DNA of 6,245 bases from JBAPRR01 sp049281195 (GTDB taxonomy: Bacteria > Actinomycetota > Acidimicrobiia > Acidimicrobiales > CAVXTF01): assembly GCA_049281195.1 (NCBI GenBank), contig JBAPRR010000342.1, positions 1 to 6,245 of the forward strand. The letters run 5' to 3'. Below are positions 1 through 5,930 of the stretch, in pieces. Both the position numbers and the translations under genes were made by a program. Under the pieces are notes generated by a model. The model made no database searches. It was given only the letters and a program-made list of their open reading frames with translations, and was not told where the DNA came from. How positions within the stretch are numbered: the stretch's first letter is position 1; every line of letters begins with the position of its first letter.

Positions 1-1
1 C

Positions 2-125
2 GTCGCGAATGGGGGATCTCGCGAAACCCCTGTTCGGCGTCGGCCCTTTGTCCCGGACGATCCGCTTCAGCGGCTCAGAGCGGAACTCAGCGGGTCAAAC
101 CCGTACACCACGTGCGTGGACGTGA
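2..125 (+). pseudogene. Possible displaced N-terminal coding segment of the serine hydrolase
   Basis: The +1-shifted frame (starting at base 2) is open from the window edge through this stretch. It includes a plausible segment ending PLQRLRAELSGSNPYTT. The hydrolase frame has a TGA at 123-125, immediately before recognisable family sequence (SISVDSTGLINGL). Members of the ORF12-like hydrolase family usually carry another domain ahead of the catalytic part. A single-base frameshift around 110-128, joining this frame to the hydrolase frame, would explain both observations. This is inference: the segment has no motif I can name, another frame is also open here, and no start codon is in view. Confidence 0.3.
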
Positions 126-164
126 ACGAGTATCTCGGTCGACAGCACCGGTCTTATCAACGGT

Positions 165-1115
165 TTGCTTCTATCTCTCTTTCTTCCCAGCTGGACGGCG
201 ATCGACCGGGAACTGGCGACCCTGGCTCCGAGTGTGGGCTTTCTGGTGGCACGTGTTTCATCGAACGGGGCTTGCGTACCGATCCATCAGGTGCATTCGT
301 CCGTCCCCAGACCACTGGCGTCAGAGTTCAAGCTCTTCGTTCTTGGTGCCCTTGCCCAACAGATTGCCTCTGGCGAGGTTTCGTGGAGTCAGGAACTCAC
401 AGTCGAAGCTGCTTCGAAGAGCTTTGGGAACGCGCCAGGCTCTGGATCCCTCCAGTACAGCCCGGCGGGCACGAAGGTCACGGTGCAAGCGACAGCCACA
501 AAGATGATCTCCATCAGCGACAACACGGCGGCCGACATGCTCATCAACCTGGTGGGTCGATCGGCAGTGGAGAAGCAAGTCCGAAAGTGGTCTGCACATC
601 CATCGGACGACATCCCTTTTCTGACAACGAGAGAAATGTTGCTCCTGCACTATGTCGACTATCCCAACCTGGCGAACCGCTTCCTCAGCTTGAACCCGGA
701 TGCGCGTACGGCCTTCTTGTCGTCATCAGTTGACGGTCTATCGTTCAGCGAGGTTCACACGACAGGCCAGCCCCGCGACATCGATACGCTCGAATGGTTC
801 GCTTCCCCCGAAGATATCTGTCGCGCCTTTGTGGGATTGCGCTCCCTCTCGGAACAACCGGGATTGTCACCCATCTCTTCGATCTTTTCCGTTAATCCCA
901 GCAACCCTGAGCTCAACCGTGCTCAATGGCCGACCATTTGGTACAAGGGCGGATCCGAACCCGGAGTGCTTACGCTCGGGTACCTTGCCACCAACAGCAA
1001 GAGCCAGACTTTTGCAGTGTCAGTGATGCTCTCGAATCCTGAAGCGGCACTGTCGACAGACGCAACGTTTGACCTGGTTTCCGTGGTCAACGCCGCATTC
1101 GGACTAGCCAGCTAG
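165..1115 (+). CDS. Class A beta-lactamase-fold serine hydrolase (ORF12-like), probably 5'-truncated
   Basis: This is a penicillin-recognising serine hydrolase. The three active-site elements are in order: SEFK at residues 53-56 (nucleophile Ser53, Lys56), SDN at 118-120, and KGGSEPG from 261 in place of the usual KTG. Other family landmarks are PFLTTRE (151-157) and the WFASPEDICRAF block (211-222). These match the actinobacterial ORF12-like group better than true resistance enzymes. I see no class A ExxLN omega-loop motif, so efficient beta-lactam hydrolysis is doubtful and the substrate is unknown. The start at 165 is a TTG with no Shine-Dalgarno sequence. Family-like sequence continues upstream to codon 126, where an in-frame TGA (123-125) stops it. 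No signal peptide is evident. The real gene probably began upstream and is now frameshifted, or the sequence has an error. The 3' end overlaps the convergent neighbour by 4 bases. Confidence 0.82.
   Translation: MLLSLFLPSWTAIDRELATLAPSVGFLVARVSSNGACVPIHQVHSSVPRPLASEFKLFVLGALAQQIASGEVSWSQELTVEAASKSFGNAPGSGSLQYSPAGTKVTVQATATKMISISDNTAADMLINLVGRSAVEKQVRKWSAHPSDDIPFLTTREMLLLHYVDYPNLANRFLSLNPDARTAFLSSSVDGLSFSEVHTTGQPRDIDTLEWFASPEDICRAFVGLRSLSEQPGLSPISSIFSVNPSNPELNRAQWPTIWYKGGSEPGVLTLGYLATNSKSQTFAVSVMLSNPEAALSTDATFDLVSVVNAAFGLAS
1112..1115. other. Shared CTAG: overlapping stop codons of two convergent genes
   Basis: The palindrome CTAG supplies TAG to the serine hydrolase on the plus strand (1113-1115) and TAG to the DUF3472-like gene on the minus strand (1112-1114). 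No space remains for a terminator between the two genes, so each transcript must end inside the other gene or read through it. Confidence 0.9.
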
Positions 1116-2113
1116 ATCCTTCCCGGCCATCGTTGCGGCGGATCCTGCTTCAAGACTCCCGCGCCGAAGCTGATATTGAGCGATTTTGTCGCCGCGTCAT
1201 ACCGCACGTTGGCATTGGGCATTTGCTGACCGAATGGGTACCGCGGATACTCGGTTCTCCCGGAAGCACAGCGCGTGCCGTTGCCGTAAGCCATGGTGTC
1301 GAGGTGCCAGGGCATCACATCGGCCCAGGTGCTGGCGGCTGAATACACCTCGAGGAACAGCAGTCCACCTGGATCAATGGTTGCAGGTCTGTCGGGAGCC
1401 TTGCGGAGGAACCGCAAGGCGCCGATCCACACGCGCGGTCCGATCGCCACAGGACGCGCATCACCGGAACCCTCCGTGTCCAGTGGTGTGATCCACAGAT
1501 CGAACCAGTCCGACTGCCGGCCACCGACAAGCTCCGATTCGGACCTGGACAGCGCGACCCTGTAGGCCCCGGTGGTCCACGGATAAGGTCGGCGAACCCC
1601 GACGAACTTCCCCTCATGGGTCCCCAACTCGCGGAAACCGTCCTCGGCAACGCGCGTGTCGGACTGGTCGAACGACCACCATGTCGAGAAGATCAACCCT
1701 TTTCCGATTCCTTTTCCGGTCTCGGGTTGGCTAACGTTCGTCTGTAAACCGAGATAGCAGGTTGCGCCGTCAATCGATCCGTTGAACAATGCGAGGTACT
1801 CGCCCACGGTCGTACCAGGGTCCACATGAACGGTGAGATCCCATTCCAAAAAATCCAGCGGCGAAGTGAATCCCCAGTGCACATAGATGACGTGACAGGG
1901 CAGCTTGATGGATTTCTCCAATGGAGATCGTTGATGGCGATCGGATCCGCCAAACAACGATCTGAGACCGGTCAGCGCCTTACCGAAGGCCATGGGACTA
2001 ATAGCTAGCACGGCCCCAGGTGGACCGGCCCGGGATGGTGACTGCTTCTTGGTTTGAGAGGATCGAGCGGTTTGCCGGCTCCGAAGCGGGGCTTTCTCAG
2101 GGGAGGTTGGCAT
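1112..2113 (-). CDS. DUF3472-like protein of unknown function
   Basis: I do not recognise a specific gene. The product has 333 residues. Its first 35 or so are Ser/Pro/Arg/Lys-rich and look disordered. A short hydrophobic stretch (34-55) follows, then a folded, aromatic-rich part from about residue 73. The order YLGLQT (120-125), GLIFSTWWSFD (139-149), GTHEGKF (164-170) and YPWTTGAYRVAL (177-188) resembles the DUF3472 pattern of YxGIQ, FSVW, a Gly-Glu-Gly stretch and a W-x-x-G-x-x-Y strand. That suggests a beta-sandwich of the kind seen in secreted or carbohydrate-associated proteins. No catalytic motif is obvious. The start is uncertain. ATG at 2113 has no good Shine-Dalgarno sequence, and Met41 (1993) or GTG codon 35 (2011) would drop the low-complexity tail and free the opposite-strand small ORF's ribosome site. 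The assignment to DUF3472 is a pattern match from memory. Confidence 0.72.
   Translation of the reverse strand: MPTSPEKAPLRSRQTARSSQTKKQSPSRAGPPGAVLAISPMAFGKALTGLRSLFGGSDRHQRSPLEKSIKLPCHVIYVHWGFTSPLDFLEWDLTVHVDPGTTVGEYLALFNGSIDGATCYLGLQTNVSQPETGKGIGKGLIFSTWWSFDQSDTRVAEDGFRELGTHEGKFVGVRRPYPWTTGAYRVALSRSESELVGGRQSDWFDLWITPLDTEGSGDARPVAIGPRVWIGALRFLRKAPDRPATIDPGGLLFLEVYSAASTWADVMPWHLDTMAYGNGTRCASGRTEYPRYPFGQQMPNANVRYDAATKSLNISFGAGVLKQDPPQRWPGRI
2099..2106 (+). promoter_or_regulatory. Strong Shine-Dalgarno sequence for a small ORF
   Basis: AGGGGAGG lies 5 bases before the ATG at 2112. It is the best match to the anti-Shine-Dalgarno sequence ahead of any start in the window apart from the transketolase. 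It sits inside the first codons of the minus-strand gene if that gene starts at 2113, so it is relevant to choosing that gene's start. Confidence 0.5.
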
Positions 2114-2228
2114 GGTGTCCGATTCAGGACCCTGGCTAGGTGAACGGACCGGAGACCCCCACTGGGTGGAGCGAGCCGAGGAGCTGAACGGCGTGACACT
2201 GGCGTGCCCGAAGTGTCATCGGCACTAA
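2112..2228 (+). CDS. Candidate small protein (38 aa) with a C-terminal CPKCHRH motif
   Basis: An ATG preceded by AGGGGAGG at 5 bases opens 38 codons ending in TAA. The predicted product is hydrophilic and acidic in the middle (WVERAEEL) and ends in CPKCHRH. That cluster of two Cys and two His could bind a metal such as zinc. Third positions are G or C in 27 of 38 codons, moderately consistent with coding. Its ATG overlaps the minus-strand ATG in one CATG (2111-2114), so the two genes would be divergent with interlocked starts. I do not recognise the protein. It may be a genuine small gene, the first half of a broken longer gene (the same frame continues after the stop), or chance. Confidence 0.4.
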   Translation: MVSDSGPWLGERTGDPHWVERAEELNGVTLACPKCHRH

Positions 2229-2234
2229 GCCGTC

Positions 2235-2399
2235 ATGCGCCGGCAACAGCGCCCGGCCCCGCTCATCGGCACGGACTACTGGCTCTTGTGCCTGTCCTGG
2301 CTGTGCCGCGCCAGCAACGGCTTGTCGCGGGATGAAGACGTGCTGAGCGCTCTCAGCCCTGTCCTCGGCTCAGCGGACGCTGAGCGCATGTTGCAGTAG
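2235..2399 (+). CDS. Candidate small ORF (54 aa), same frame as the preceding small ORF
   Basis: ATG at 2235 opens 54 codons to a TAG at 2397-2399. It is in the same frame as the 38-codon ORF, only two sense codons after that ORF's TAA. Third positions are G or C in 47 of 54 codons, a strong coding-like bias for so short a stretch. The product begins with basic residues, has a hydrophobic patch with two Cys (DYWLLCLSWLC, about 14-24), and ends in a helix-prone acidic region. No clear ribosome binding site precedes it. It could be translated by coupling from the upstream ORF, be the C-terminal half of a 95-codon gene interrupted by TAA, or be a leader peptide for the transketolase 61 bases downstream. 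Function unknown. Confidence 0.35.
   Translation: MRRQQRPAPLIGTDYWLLCLSWLCRASNGLSRDEDVLSALSPVLGSADAERMLQ
2342..2387 (+). promoter_or_regulatory. Tandem, mutually exclusive hairpins upstream of transketolase
   Basis: Hairpin 1 pairs GCTGAG (2342-2347) with CTCAGC (2352-2357) around a CGCT loop. Hairpin 2 pairs GCTCAGC (2368-2374) with GCTGAGC (2379-2385) around a GGAC loop. GCTGAGCGC occurs twice (2342-2350 and 2379-2387), so the first copy can instead pair with 2368-2374. The two folds therefore exclude each other, as in attenuators. The element lies inside the 54-codon ORF and ends 73 bases before the transketolase ATG. There is no U-tract, so any effect would be on translation or RNA stability. 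The repeats could also be a by-product of G/C-rich Leu/Ser/Ala codons. Confidence 0.35.
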
Positions 2400-2449
2400 C
2401 GAGCCCACGGCAGGACGACGCAACTTAGGGTAGGAAGGAGGGATCGTCT

Positions 2450-2455
2450 AAGGAG
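2450..2455 (+). promoter_or_regulatory. Ribosome binding site of the transketolase gene
   Basis: AAGGAG lies 5 bases before the ATG at 2461 and fixes the transketolase start. A second purine-rich stretch (GGAAGGAGGGA, 2432-2442) lies just upstream but is too far from the ATG to be the main site. Confidence 0.8.
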
Positions 2456-2460
2456 CCGCC

Positions 2461-4350
2461 ATGACCACCAACACAGCGACCCAGCTGACCGACCTCGACA
2501 CCGTGGGAGAGCTCGCAGCGCAGCTGCGGGTGGACTCCATCCGCTCGTCGACGAGCGCCGGATCGGGCCACCCCACTTCGAGCATGTCTGCGGCAGATGT
2601 GATCGCAACTTTGGTGGCGCGCCACCTGCGTTACGACTGGGATGACCCCCATTCGCCCGCCAACGACCATCTGGTGTTTTCGAAGGGCCACGCGTCGCCG
2701 CTTCTTTACTCTGTGTACAAGGCGGTCGGCGTCGTAAGCGACGAGGAGCTGATGACCGGTTACCGACGGTTCGGGCAACGACTCGAAGGGCACCCGACCC
2801 CCATCCTCCCGTGGGTGGACGTGGCGACCGGGTCGCTGGGCCAAGGCCTGCCAGACGGGGTGGGCATCGCTCTTGCCGGCAAGTATCTCGAGCGGCTGCC
2901 TATCCGGGTGTGGGTCCTGTGCGGCGATAGTGAGCTCGCCGAGGGGTCGATCTGGGAGGCCATCGACAAGGCCTCCTATTACAAGTTGTCGAATCTCGTG
3001 GTCATGGCGGACATCAATCGCTTGGGACAGCGCGGTCCCACCGAGCTGCAATGGGACGTCGACCGCTACCAGCGACGCTTTGAGGCCTTCGGGGCGCGCG
3101 CCCTCGTGATCGACGGGCACGACCTCCCGGCTATCGACGCCGCTCTGTTGGCGGCAGGGGAAACAGATGGCGAAAAGCCCACGGTCATCATCGCGAAGAC
3201 GATCAAGGGCAAAGGTTTCTCCGAGATAGAGAACAAAAATGGTTGGCACGGGAAACCGTTGCCCCCCGATATGGCCGAGCGCGCCATCGCTGAGCTGGGC
3301 GGAGAACGCCACCTGGTGCTGCGCGGACCGCTCCCGGACAAGTCGAGCGACGAAGGGAGCTCTTCGGCAAAAGCAGCGACACCGGTGGAGCTTCCCGAGT
3401 ACGAAGTTGGCGACTCGTTGGCCACTCGCAAGGCCTACGGCGACGCCCTCCTGGCTCTAGGTAAGAGCAATCCGCAGGTGGTGGCGCTCGACAGCGAGGT
3501 CAGCAATTCGACCTTCGCCGACGAATTCGCTGAGCAATTCCCTGACCGTTACTTCGAGATGTTCATCGCCGAGCAGCAGCTGGTCGCTGCGGCCACCGGG
3601 CTGAGCGTACGGGGGTTCATTGCCTTCGCATCGACGTTCGCGGCGTTTTTCACCCGTGCGTTCGACTTCATACGCATGGGCGCCATCTCGGGAGTCGACC
3701 TGCGTCTGTCAGGCTCGCATTGCGGGGTCGAGATAGGAGCCGATGGGCCTTCTCAGATGGGGCTCGAGGACGTCGCGATGATGCGTACCGTCCATGGGTC
3801 CACCGTTTTCTACCCGAGCGACGCCACCAGCACCGCGGCGCTCGTCGAGCAAATGTCGCAAACCAAGGGCATCAGCTATATCCGAACCACCCGCGGGTCG
3901 TACCCTGTTCTCTACGAAGCGGGTGAGGCCTTCGAGGTGGGGGGTTCCAAGGTGCTGCGCTCCTCGGGACAAGACGACGTGACGCTCATCGGCGCCGGCG
4001 TAACCCTGCACTCGTGTCTCGATGCGGCAGACCAACTCTCCAACGATGGAATCACCGCACGGGTGATCGACTGCTACTCGGTCAAGCCGATCGACGACGC
4101 CACCCTCGCTCAGGCTGCGGCAGCGACTTCGGGACGTGTCGTCGTGGCCGAGGACCATCACCCGGAGGGGGGCCTGGGCTCGGCCGTGATCGCGAGCCTT
4201 GTCGGGTCCGGCCACCCGAACCTACGGCTAGCTCACCTCGCGGTGCGCGGCATGCCCGGATCGGGCACCGGCGCGGAGCTCATGGCATGGGCCGGCATCG
4301 ACGCCGACAACATCGCGGCCTCTGCGCGCGGCCTGGTGCGCGGGGGCTGA
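2461..4350 (+). CDS. tkt: Transketolase, single-chain, animal-like subfamily
   Basis: This cytosolic thiamine diphosphate- and Mg-dependent enzyme moves two-carbon ketol units between sugar phosphates in the non-oxidative pentose phosphate pathway. The 629-residue chain is complete. The N-terminal diphosphate-binding half carries GSGHPTS (34-40, His37), SKGHA (74-78, His77), DVATGSLGQG (120-129) and the metal site GDSELAEG...DIN (Asp156, Asn186). The family more often has GDG, so Ser157 is a variation, with the metal-binding Asp intact. HGKP starts at 263. The pyrimidine half carries IAEQQ (369-373), whose Glu371 should activate the cofactor, then STFAAFFTRAFD (391-402) and SHCG (419-422). 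The C-terminal domain starts near 490 and ends ARGLVRGG, close to the animal C-terminus. Length and motif wording match animal transketolase (about 620 residues) rather than the longer E. coli type. AAGGAG at 5 bases supports the start. No partner pathway gene is adjacent. Confidence 0.96.
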   Translation: MTTNTATQLTDLDTVGELAAQLRVDSIRSSTSAGSGHPTSSMSAADVIATLVARHLRYDWDDPHSPANDHLVFSKGHASPLLYSVYKAVGVVSDEELMTGYRRFGQRLEGHPTPILPWVDVATGSLGQGLPDGVGIALAGKYLERLPIRVWVLCGDSELAEGSIWEAIDKASYYKLSNLVVMADINRLGQRGPTELQWDVDRYQRRFEAFGARALVIDGHDLPAIDAALLAAGETDGEKPTVIIAKTIKGKGFSEIENKNGWHGKPLPPDMAERAIAELGGERHLVLRGPLPDKSSDEGSSSAKAATPVELPEYEVGDSLATRKAYGDALLALGKSNPQVVALDSEVSNSTFADEFAEQFPDRYFEMFIAEQQLVAAATGLSVRGFIAFASTFAAFFTRAFDFIRMGAISGVDLRLSGSHCGVEIGADGPSQMGLEDVAMMRTVHGSTVFYPSDATSTAALVEQMSQTKGISYIRTTRGSYPVLYEAGEAFEVGGSKVLRSSGQDDVTLIGAGVTLHSCLDAADQLSNDGITARVIDCYSVKPIDDATLAQAAAATSGRVVVAEDHHPEGGLGSAVIASLVGSGHPNLRLAHLAVRGMPGSGTGAELMAWAGIDADNIAASARGLVRGG

Positions 4351-4354
4351 GTTC

Positions 4355-5848
4355 TCAGTTATTCGACACGTACACGGGGTTCCAACTGGAGCCGGCATCG
4401 CTCGAATGGAGCACAATGTTGGTGTACTTCATGTTCGGACCTCTCCCAACTTCCGCAACAGCGTCCAGCCACCCGTCAGTCGGCGAGTCGTAAGAGATTC
4501 CAAAGATCGAGAGGAAAAACGAGCCGAATTTGAAGGTCGTAGACGAATCGGGTCGACCACTGGCACCGCGGGACGTTGGGATCTTGCCGCCGAAAAGTCC
4601 GTCAAAGTCGTCCGCTACAAAATCGACTCCGTCTGTCGATTGAACCAGCTCCGCGATCGTGTCAGTCTCAAGAGGGATCATCGCGTCAACTGGTTGAGAT
4701 GCACCCGAAGACATCATCATCCCGTCTCCAAACGCATTCCCCCATTTCGCACGAGACACGGCGGGCAACCGCAATGTACTGCCGTAAGGATCCCCATTAG
4801 AAGTCCAGTTGGCCCCATGGTTAGAGGAGCGGACCACCCATCCAAGATAGATACCCGCCTGTGGTCCTTGGCCCTCGGTGTACGTCTCTTCCCACACAGC
4901 TGCAGTACTTGAACAATCGAGCACAGACAGGGCTTGGTAGGAGCGGGGCACAAGCGACCTGAAGGCGGCGGTCCAACTGTTTGGATCGGCCGGTTCAGTC
5001 GAACGAAAGATGTCTCCCCTGCTGTCATCCATTACAACTGCTGATCCCGAGATGCAGAGGTTCGCGGCGCCGTGGATGTAGTTCGGCCCGAGGTTGGGAA
5101 TCCAACTTTGACCGCTATCCGCCCAGATCTCACCGCCGTCTGTCGTCGTGGCGACGTCTCCGTTCACGGTCAATCCGACGCCATCAGTCGCGCTTTCAAA
5201 TGCCACCCGAACAAGAGCCGATCCTTTCGGCTCCCCAACCCGCTGCCAAACCAGACCGCCGTCGCTGCTCGAGTACAGCGCGTTCAGGCCTGTCACCCAA
5301 ACGTCGTGGGTTCCGATGCTGTCAATTCCCCATACGTACGGGCTGAGGTCCAAAGTGGTGGTCCACCTTCTCCCACCGTCGTCGGTCACTGAGACTGACC
5401 ATCTGCCTAGCTGTTCGCCGGACTCCTGGCCATCAGCGAAGTCTGCGAACGACGCCATTGGTCCCGGTGACATGGGCTCAGCAAGCCATCCAACTGTCGA
5501 CGTGGCGAACGAGATCGGCCCGGTCGGAATGACACTCGTGTTCAGATTCCGAAGTGATGCGTCGAGTGGTGCCGGCTTGGCAGGTGAAGTCGAGCTTTTT
5601 GTAGGCCCAAGTGCCTTGGAGCTAGCTGAGCCATTGGTCCCCGAGGCCGGCGGATGCCCTCGCCCACCGTCGAACGCCGCCTGAAAACCGAGCCGGATGA
5701 ATGCACTCAACAAGAGGGCCAGCATGATGAATAAAGTCCAACGCCTTCGTCGTCGTCGCCGGGCCTCTTTGAACAGTGCTTCGGAAAGATCGTTGTCGGA
5801 AAGGTTGTTGCTGGATGGCGCCTGTGCCGGCCGGGTTATGACCATCAA
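4355..5848 (-). CDS. Membrane-anchored Asp-box (BNR) beta-propeller protein
   Basis: A cytoplasmic tail of about 29 residues ends in a run of seven Arg (30-36). One transmembrane helix follows (about 37-56, WTLFIMLALLLSAF), then a Ser/Pro/Gly-rich linker (60-97), then an extracytoplasmic domain. The Arg-rich inner flank predicts a type II orientation (N-in, C-out). The domain has five Asp boxes (S/T-x-D/N-x-G-x-x-W), at residues 155-162, 194-201, 235-242, 341-348 and 482-489, plus GW motifs after short strands (120-121, 459-460). This is the pattern of sortilin/BNR and Ycf48-like propellers. The ligand is unknown, and I see no sialidase catalytic set. Translation can begin at TTG 5848 or, more plausibly, ATG 5845. 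Neither has a good Shine-Dalgarno sequence. It lies 82 bases after a co-directional GntR-type regulator, its likely controller. The 3' end is 4 bases from the convergent transketolase. Confidence 0.85.
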   Translation of the reverse strand: MMVITRPAQAPSSNNLSDNDLSEALFKEARRRRRRRWTLFIMLALLLSAFIRLGFQAAFDGGRGHPPASGTNGSASSKALGPTKSSTSPAKPAPLDASLRNLNTSVIPTGPISFATSTVGWLAEPMSPGPMASFADFADGQESGEQLGRWSVSVTDDGGRRWTTTLDLSPYVWGIDSIGTHDVWVTGLNALYSSSDGGLVWQRVGEPKGSALVRVAFESATDGVGLTVNGDVATTTDGGEIWADSGQSWIPNLGPNYIHGAANLCISGSAVVMDDSRGDIFRSTEPADPNSWTAAFRSLVPRSYQALSVLDCSSTAAVWEETYTEGQGPQAGIYLGWVVRSSNHGANWTSNGDPYGSTLRLPAVSRAKWGNAFGDGMMMSSGASQPVDAMIPLETDTIAELVQSTDGVDFVADDFDGLFGGKIPTSRGASGRPDSSTTFKFGSFFLSIFGISYDSPTDGWLDAVAEVGRGPNMKYTNIVLHSSDAGSSWNPVYVSNN

Positions 5849-5871
5849 AGTTCAGAGAAGGCAAAGCTCGC

Positions 5872-5895
5872 GATCGGAGTCCGTGGATTCCGATC
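5872..5895. promoter_or_regulatory. Near-perfect 24-base dyad, candidate operator
   Basis: Arms GATCGGA (5872-5878) and TCCGATC (5889-5895) are inverted repeats. Inner arms TCC (5880-5882) and GGA (5885-5887) extend the symmetry, leaving one mismatch (5879/5888) and a GT centre. It lies between the GntR-type regulator and the propeller gene, 27 bases ahead of the propeller start. It covers most of where a -10 box would sit relative to the TTGACA at 5914-5919. A dimeric repressor binding here would block that promoter. An RNA hairpin role is also possible. Confidence 0.5.
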
Positions 5896-5903
5896 CTTCT
5901 TTT

Positions 5904-5919
5904 CGTCAAGGAATGTCAA
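5904..5919 (-). promoter_or_regulatory. Two TTGAC boxes one helical turn apart; candidate -35 region
   Basis: Read on the minus strand, TTGACA (5919-5914) and TTGACG (5909-5904) are spaced 10 bases apart in the gap after the GntR-type gene. The first is a perfect -35 hexamer facing the propeller gene. No good -10 box is seen 16-18 bases further on, where the 24-base dyad begins. Alternatively, the pair is a direct-repeat activator site. Confidence 0.35.
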
Positions 5920-5930
5920 CACGAATTCAC

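Noticed and set aside
116..733. Long plus-strand ORF overlapping the hydrolase in another frame (205 codons)
   Set aside because: Beyond about base 125 it is a shadow: the hydrolase frame there carries clear SxxK, SDN and KGG motifs. Only its upstream end may matter.
2205..2225. CPKCH as a c-type haem-binding CxxCH motif
   Set aside because: The 38-codon ORF has no signal peptide or other cytochrome features, and the motif is at the extreme C-terminus. Metal (zinc) binding or chance is more likely.
2391..2430. Promoter for the transketolase (TTGCAG with TAGGGT)
   Set aside because: The spacing of about 28 bases is too long for a standard promoter and neither hexamer is convincing.
2425..3312. 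295-codon ORF antisense to the transketolase
   Set aside because: No recognisable motifs. It lies opposite a highly conserved enzyme in a GC-rich gene, where long antisense frames are expected.
3709..4215. 168-codon ORF antisense to the transketolase C-terminal half
   Set aside because: Same reason: a composition-driven shadow with no domain pattern.
4406..4912. 168-codon plus-strand ORF within the propeller gene
   Set aside because: Low-complexity, Arg-rich translation with no motif. The minus strand carries Asp boxes in the same place.
5872..5904. Intrinsic terminator on the plus strand (dyad followed by CTTCTTTT)
   Set aside because: No plus-strand gene lies upstream to terminate, and on the minus strand the dyad is not followed by a T-run. 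The operator reading fits better.
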